Of a stretch of 9,682 nt of DNA, positions 6,299-9,682 are shown in pieces. The stretch spans positions 1-9,682 of the forward strand of contig CAJURH010000049.1 of the NCBI GenBank assembly GCA_910588775.1, given 5' to 3'. Source of the stretch: an uncultured Lachnospiraceae bacterium (GTDB lineage: Bacteria; Bacillota; Clostridia; Lachnospirales; Lachnospiraceae). Both the position numbers and the translations under genes were made by a program. Position 1 is the stretch's first letter; the number at the start of each line of letters is the position of its first letter. The notes under the pieces were generated by a model. The model did no database searches and was not told where the DNA came from. It saw only the letters and a list, made by a program, of their open reading frames with translations.

Positions 6299-6341
6299 AA
6301 AAAAACAGGCCAGGGAATAAACACCCTGACCTGTTTTTTTT
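6299..6341. terminator. intrinsic terminator, probably bidirectional
   Basis: ACAGG-C-CAGGG (6305-6315), loop AATAAACA, CCCTG-A-CCTGT (6324-6334): ten pairs with one C-A mismatch, flanked by an A run (6299-6305) and a T run (6334-6341). It can end the Cys/Gly-rich transcript on the plus strand and the small 6340-6483 gene on the minus strand, whose stop codon touches the T run. Confidence 0.9.
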
Positions 6342-6483
6342 ATTTTCTTTTTTTTGAACTGTCGCGCCTCTTTTTATTGCGCATTTTCCTCTTCACACAT
6401 TCTTCATCTATCTCATACAGAGCATTCCCTTCCAACACAAAACGGCACTCGGAATCAACTGAAGTTTCCTTGGATGGTTTCAT
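6340..6483 (-). CDS. small basic protein of 47 residues, function unknown
   Basis: A short gene reading MKPSKETSVDSECRFVLEG, then NALYEIDEECVKRKMRNKK and RRDSSKKRK to a TAA at 6340-6342. It has a Lys/Arg-rich C-terminal tail after a central segment (VLEGNALYEIDEECV) that looks like an ordered core. No family is recognised. Support is contextual: the ATG at 6481-6483 has AAGGAG (6494-6499 on the complement) 10 bases upstream, a near-consensus promoter lies just before it, and the stop falls at a two-way terminator, so the transcript would be a compact single-gene unit. The basic tail suggests nucleic-acid or ribosome contact, which is a guess. Codon use looks ordinary for the window. Confidence 0.72.
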   Translation of the reverse strand: MKPSKETSVDSECRFVLEGNALYEIDEECVKRKMRNKKRRDSSKKRK

Positions 6484-6508
6484 CTACATAGGTCTCCTTT
6501 CCGCAAAA

Positions 6509-6537
6509 TCTATATATTCGATTTTATCATATGTCAA
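6509..6537 (-). promoter_or_regulatory. sigma-A promoter of the 47-residue protein gene
   Basis: On the minus strand a perfect TTGACA (complement of 6532-6537) is followed after exactly 17 bases by TATAGA (complement of 6509-6514). The predicted start of transcription is near 6502, giving a 5'UTR of about 20 bases that contains just the ribosome site. Confidence 0.75.
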
Positions 6538-6548
6538 TTCTCATTCCC

Positions 6549-6578
6549 TTGTCATATTCTAATTAGGGAAATCATAAA
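6549..6578 (+). promoter_or_regulatory. possible promoter for the two small plus-strand genes
   Basis: TTGTCA (6549-6554) and CATAAA (6573-6578) are 18 bases apart, a fair sigma-A match some 20 bases before the 6598 start codon. It is back-to-back with the minus-strand promoter at 6509-6537, so the stretch 6500-6597 is a divergent promoter region. Confidence 0.4.
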
Positions 6579-6597
6579 ATTAGCAAAAAGGAAAACT

Positions 6598-6942
6598 ATG
6601 GATCAGCAAAAAAACACTCCAATGACCGATCTGGATCAAATGGTCAGCGATGATCAGATTCAGATTTTAAAAGCGGCTATCCCATATGTTTCTTCATCTG
6701 GACAGCGGTTGTTATCGATTTATTCAAAAGTTAGAGAACTTCAAAATACACTTACCCTATTTCCCCAGAAAAACGCAGATATGCGTATATGCGGCACAAA
6801 CGCGGATATGCAGCCGCTGGATATTCTAAATGAAATCCGCCCCTTTTGCAGCGGCCCGGCACAGGAACGCATTGACCAGATTATCCAAATGTTTGCCATG
6901 CTTCAAATGTTGGAACTATTTCAAGACTCGGAAAATTCTTAG
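6598..6942 (+). CDS. hypothetical helical protein, 114 residues, first of a pair
   Basis: Not recognised. It is mostly helical by composition, with an acidic start (MTDLDQMVSDDQIQILKAAI), a Ser-Gly turn near 32-36, a helix about 37-53, and a C-terminal helix near 86-108 with the pattern ERIDQIIQMFAML. There are no membrane segments or signal peptide, so it is probably cytoplasmic. NADM occurs twice nine residues apart (59-62 and 68-71), from a 13-base near-repeat at 6772-6784 and 6799-6811. AAGGA (6588-6592) precedes the ATG by 5 bases. The next gene starts 17 bases after the stop in the same direction, so the two form an operon. The C-terminal helix resembles that of the neighbour, which points to a shared origin or a shared partner. 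Confidence 0.8.
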   Translation: MDQQKNTPMTDLDQMVSDDQIQILKAAIPYVSSSGQRLLSIYSKVRELQNTLTLFPQKNADMRICGTNADMQPLDILNEIRPFCSGPAQERIDQIIQMFAMLQMLELFQDSENS

Positions 6943-6959
6943 AACAGGCAGGTGATTCG

Positions 6960-7256
6960 ATGAGTGAAAACCAAAATAATCCGAACAACCAGTGGATGGA
7001 TAATCCCCAACTGGCCGGCCTTGATAAAGAAAAACTGAAGATGCTCCAAAGGCTGGCCGACCAAGGAATGAACAAAAGTCAGTCTGATATGCTGCCCTTC
7101 CTTATGTCAGCGGCTACAAAAGGGAAAGAAAATGGCATTCATTTCTCTTCCGATGAAATCAATGCCATTATCGAAGTAATGAAAGTCGGGAAATCCCCCA
7201 AGGAAGCCGCCCGGCTGGACAAAATCGTTTCCCTGATGAAAATGATGAAACACTAA
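6960..7256 (+). CDS. hypothetical protein, 98 residues, second of the pair
   Basis: Not recognised. The N-terminus is Asn/Gln-rich and likely disordered (NQNNPNNQW), followed by a helix (LDKEKLKMLQRLADQGM, about 21-37), a middle part with DMLPFLMSAATKGKENGIHF, and a C-terminal pair of helices ending in RLDKIVSLMKMMKH. It looks soluble, with no Cys. Its last 35 residues line up loosely with the C-terminal part of the preceding protein: I-N-x-I, then G-x-P, then R-[IL]-D-x-I. AGGTGA (6950-6955) stands 4 bases before the ATG. Its stop is only 4 bases from the stop of convergent cinA, so the two mRNAs may overlap at their 3' ends. Confidence 0.8.
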   Translation: MSENQNNPNNQWMDNPQLAGLDKEKLKMLQRLADQGMNKSQSDMLPFLMSAATKGKENGIHFSSDEINAIIEVMKVGKSPKEAARLDKIVSLMKMMKH

Positions 7257-7270
7257 AGAACTATTTCTTT
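7255..7270. terminator. weak AT hairpin between convergent stop codons
   Basis: AAAGAA (7255-7260), loop CTAT, TTCTTT (7265-7270) is a perfect 6-bp inverted repeat across the two stop codons, with T-rich sequence after it on the plus strand. The stem is nearly all A-T, so it would be a poor intrinsic terminator. No better one was seen between the convergent genes. Confidence 0.2.
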
Positions 7271-8523
7271 TTGAAATTTTGCAGCAGAGCGTCCCGCAGC
7301 AGGATTAACGCATTGACCGTGGTATATTCGCGGATTTTATTCCGGTCCCCCGCGAAGTGGCATTCCTTTACATTTATGTCCCCCTGATAACAACAAGCCA
7401 TAAAAACAGTTCCCACAGGTTTTTCTTTACTTCCTCCGTCTGGTCCCGCAATGCCCGTAATCGCCACGCACACATCCGCCCCCGATGTAAAACACCCGCC
7501 TTTGGCCATTTCCTTGGCCGTCTTGCTGCTGACGGCTCCCTCCTTGGCCAATGTGCCTTTCTTGACCAACAGACGCTTTCTCTTGGCCCGGTCGCTATAT
7601 GTGACAAAACTTTCCTTTAATATCCTGGAAGCGCCTGGCACACTCACAATCCGAGCCGCCAGCATCCCTCCTGTGCAGGATTCGGCTGTGGCCAGGGTCA
7701 AATTCTGGTTCGCCAGCAGCTCTACCACTGTTTCTTCCAGCGTTTTTTCCTCTTCCGTGGTATAGATATTTTTGCCAAAACGGGCTTTGATTTCCCTTAC
7801 AATAGGCTTGCACAGCTTCTTAGCCTCTTTTTCGTCTTTTGCCTTTGCCGTTATGCGAAGATGCACTTCCCCCGTCTTGGCATAAGGCGCAATGGTTGGG
7901 TTTTTCTGCTTACGGATCAAGTCCTTAATGTCGTTTTCCACCTGGCTTTCCCCCACGCCGCATATTTTCACCATCTGGGAATAGATCACCTCCGGCTGAT
8001 TTTTGTGCAAATAAGGGTAGACAGCTTCCTGGAACATGGGTTTCATCTCATTGGGCGGCCCTGGAAGCAGGATAAGCGTTTTGCCGTTCTGCTCCAGGAT
8101 TAGCCCTGGCGCTGTTCCATTGTCGTTGTCAATAACTTTGGCTCCCTTGGGAACCAACGCCTGTTTCCAGTTATTTTCCGGGATTTTCTTGCTATCAATC
8201 TTCAGATATTCTTTGAAAAAAGTCTCTATGCGCTTTTTGGTATGTCCATCCTCCACCAACTTACAGCCGAGCATGGACGCTGCCGTTTCCTTGGTGAGAT
8301 CGTCCTGGGTCGGTCCCAGCCCTCCAGTGACAATCACAACCTGGGAACGCGCCCATGCCTGTTTCAAAGTTTCTCGAAGACGCCCCTCATTGTCCCCCAC
8401 CACTGTATGATAATAGATGGAAATGCCCAGCCGGGCGCACATTTCCGACAAAAACGTGGCATTGGTATTGGTAATATTGCCCAATAGAATCTCCGTGCCT
8501 ACCGATATCAATTCGCCGTCCAT
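7261..8523 (-). CDS. cinA: CinA family protein (competence/damage-inducible protein A)
   Basis: Full-length CinA, 420 residues. Residues about 3-170 are the molybdopterin-binding-like (MoCF) domain with TGGLGPTQDD at 66-75 and LPGPPNEM at 153-160; residues about 180-250 form a linker domain; residues about 258-415 are the PncC-type nicotinamide-nucleotide amidohydrolase domain with ESCTGGMLAARI from 281 and GIAGPDGG at 357-364. Related enzymes deamidate NMN in pyridine nucleotide recycling, and the N-terminal domain of some acts on ADP-ribose; which activity applies here is not visible. AAGGAG lies 5-6 bases before the ATG at 8521-8523. It is the last gene of the rimO-pgsA-cinA unit, starting 18 bases after pgsA. 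In many Firmicutes recA follows cinA; here a convergent pair of small genes does instead. Confidence 0.96.
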   Translation of the reverse strand: MDGELISVGTEILLGNITNTNATFLSEMCARLGISIYYHTVVGDNEGRLRETLKQAWARSQVVIVTGGLGPTQDDLTKETAASMLGCKLVEDGHTKKRIETFFKEYLKIDSKKIPENNWKQALVPKGAKVIDNDNGTAPGLILEQNGKTLILLPGPPNEMKPMFQEAVYPYLHKNQPEVIYSQMVKICGVGESQVENDIKDLIRKQKNPTIAPYAKTGEVHLRITAKAKDEKEAKKLCKPIVREIKARFGKNIYTTEEEKTLEETVVELLANQNLTLATAESCTGGMLAARIVSVPGASRILKESFVTYSDRAKRKRLLVKKGTLAKEGAVSSKTAKEMAKGGCFTSGADVCVAITGIAGPDGGSKEKPVGTVFMACCYQGDINVKECHFAGDRNKIREYTTVNALILLRDALLQNFKKK

Positions 8524-8541
8524 ACCTGCTCCTTTCCCATG

Positions 8542-9081
8542 TCAATCTTGCATGGATAACACACCTTTATTTTTCCACAAATAGTCCGCCAGCGAAATCA
8601 GCGTCAACGCCACAGACAAATCGATGAGAATGTTCTCAACAACAGCCATGACCCCTCCCAAATCCGCAATCAACAAGATAATCATCGCCATCTGACAGAT
8701 TGTTTTTATTTTCCCCCAATAGCTGGCCGCAATGACAATGCCATTGTCGGAAGCCACCAGCCGAAAACCGCTGATGATAAATTCACGGGCGATGATGATT
8801 AAAACCGCCCAGGCTGGAAGTCTCTCCTGCGCCATCAAGCAGATCATGGCGGAACAAACCAGCAGTTTATCCGCGAGAGGGTCCATAAATTTGCCAAAAT
8901 TCGTAACCAGATTATATTTTCGCGCGATATATCCGTCCAGAGCGTCTGTGGCGCTGGCAATGCAGAAAATGCCCAGGCAAATCCATTTGCAAGCCTCCCC
9001 GCCCCAGCCCTGCAACATCAAAACCACAAAGGGGAAAACCAAAATAAAACGTAATAGCGTTAACTTATTCGGCGTATTCAT
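8542..9081 (-). CDS. pgsA: CDP-diacylglycerol--glycerol-3-phosphate 3-phosphatidyltransferase
   Basis: Membrane enzyme making phosphatidylglycerol phosphate from CDP-diacylglycerol and sn-glycerol 3-phosphate, the first step to phosphatidylglycerol and cardiolipin. The CDP-alcohol phosphatidyltransferase motif is complete: Asp46, Asp49-Gly50, Ala53-Arg54, Gly63, Asp67 and Asp71. It is followed by the typical IIIAREFIISGFRLVAS segment. At 179 residues with several membrane segments, the length is usual for the family. The start ATG (9079-9081) lies inside the end of rimO, overlapping by 17 bases, with AGGAG about 9 bases upstream, so translation is coupled. The rimO-pgsA-cinA order is common in Firmicutes. 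Confidence 0.96.
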   Translation of the reverse strand: MNTPNKLTLLRFILVFPFVVLMLQGWGGEACKWICLGIFCIASATDALDGYIARKYNLVTNFGKFMDPLADKLLVCSAMICLMAQERLPAWAVLIIIAREFIISGFRLVASDNGIVIAASYWGKIKTICQMAMIILLIADLGGVMAVVENILIDLSVALTLISLADYLWKNKGVLSMQD

Positions 9082-9682
9082 CTTCCAGCTCTCCTATTAA
9101 ATCATATTCCAATGCCCCGGTCACCTGAACCGGCACAAAATTCCCGGACATCAGCGCTTCCCCAGTCTTGATAAACAGATACCCGTCCACATCCGGCGCA
9201 TCTGCATAGGTCCGCGCCACATACGCACCCTCATTGGGAATCGCTCCCTCCACCAGGCACTGCAACGTCTCTCCCACCCGGGCCTGTCCCCTTTTCATAG
9301 AGATTTCCTGCTGCAGCTCCATAATTTCCGCCCGGCGCTCTTCCTTCACTTCTTCCAGAACCTGACCGTCCATAGAAGCGGCCGGCGTGTCCTCTTCCGC
9401 CGAATAGGTGAAAACTCCCAGACGGTCAAATTCCATGGCCCGGACAAAATCCAGCAATTCTTGGTGATCCGCCTTGGTTTCCCCTGGAAATCCGGTGATC
9501 AGCGTGGTCCGGATCGCAATGTCGGGAATTTCCCGGCGCAGATTCCCGATTAATTTTTCCAGATCCCCGCGCGTGGTTTTCCTGCCCATCCGCTTTAAAA
9601 TCCGGTCACTGGCATGCTGGATGGGAATATCCAGGTAATGACAGATTTTCGGCTGACTGCGGATCGTATCTATAAGCTGCGG
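9065..9682 (-). CDS. rimO: ribosomal protein S12 methylthiotransferase RimO, C-terminal part
   Basis: Radical-SAM enzyme that adds a methylthio group to the conserved aspartate of ribosomal protein S12. The frame stays open to the right edge, so only the last 205 codons are seen; the usual length is about 440. The visible part begins PQLIDTIRSQPKICHYLDIP and continues with IQHASDRILKRMGR, which is typical of RimO, then TTLITGFPGET, then FTYSAEEDTPA. The last 70 or so residues are the TRAM domain (VGETLQCLVEG onward). The Cys motifs binding the two Fe-S clusters lie upstream of the window. An ATG at 9587-9589 is internal, not the start. The 3' end overlaps pgsA by 17 bases. Confidence 0.95.
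   Translation of the reverse strand, partial: PQLIDTIRSQPKICHYLDIPIQHASDRILKRMGRKTTRGDLEKLIGNLRREIPDIAIRTTLITGFPGETKADHQELLDFVRAMEFDRLGVFTYSAEEDTPAASMDGQVLEEVKEERRAEIMELQQEISMKRGQARVGETLQCLVEGAIPNEGAYVARTYADAPDVDGYLFIKTGEALMSGNFVPVQVTGALEYDLIGELEDEYAE

Noticed and set aside
5994..6324. Minus-strand open frames opposite the Cys/Gly-rich gene
   Set aside because: Pro/His-rich and Ala/Thr-rich products are mirror images of the Cys-Gly repeats. The plus-strand frame has an excellent ribosome site.
6377..6562. Plus-strand open frame of 61 codons
   Set aside because: Antisense to the 47-residue gene and its promoter, with no ribosome site. The minus-strand reading is much better supported.
8036..8410. 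Plus-strand open frame of 124 codons
   Set aside because: Antisense to cinA, which is full length with all family motifs.

Overview
The window looks like part of a Lachnospiraceae-type (Clostridia, Firmicutes) chromosome with moderate GC. The grounds are the low-GC Gram-positive style promoters and Shine-Dalgarno sites, the rimO-pgsA-cinA housekeeping order, a Csp-type subtilisin, an AprX-like subtilisin, and a small Cys/Gly-rich protein of the kind named 'chorion class high-cysteine' in Lachnospiraceae genomes. The genus cannot be fixed from the sequence. Bases 1-53 are not genomic: they match the Illumina P7/index/read-2 adapter, so the contig really begins at base 54.

Left part (54-2707, minus strand). 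Read in transcription order there is an AraC-family regulator, an EamA/DMT-family membrane transporter that starts inside or right at the end of the regulator gene, and an AprX-like cytoplasmic subtilase whose last residues are cut off by the contig end and replaced by adapter-encoded residues. The regulator and transporter look translationally coupled; the protease follows in the same direction.

Middle part (2708-6341, plus strand). Divergent from the AraC gene, a strong sigma-A promoter with two tandem 5'UTR hairpins drives a low-complexity lipoprotein gene. Next comes about 415 bases without a convincing gene. It holds a roughly 184-bp inverted-repeat element (3931-4114) with 20-base ends, which pair fully only in the minus-strand transcript if G-U pairs are allowed. 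Then come a Csp-type subtilase with an intact catalytic triad and a 96-residue protein with 20 Cys and 26 Gly, built from two similar modules. A clear terminator ends this block and probably serves both strands.

Right part (6340-9682). A 47-codon minus-strand gene has a near-consensus promoter and a Shine-Dalgarno site, and ends at the shared terminator. On the plus strand are two small genes of unknown function whose C-terminal helices resemble each other; the second converges on cinA with 4 bases between stop codons. The remaining minus-strand operon is rimO (partial at the right edge), pgsA and cinA, tightly packed.

No defence system, CRISPR array, phage module, tRNA or rRNA was seen. The least explained items are the inverted-repeat element, the duplicated Cys/Gly protein, the 47-residue basic protein and the pair of related small helical proteins.
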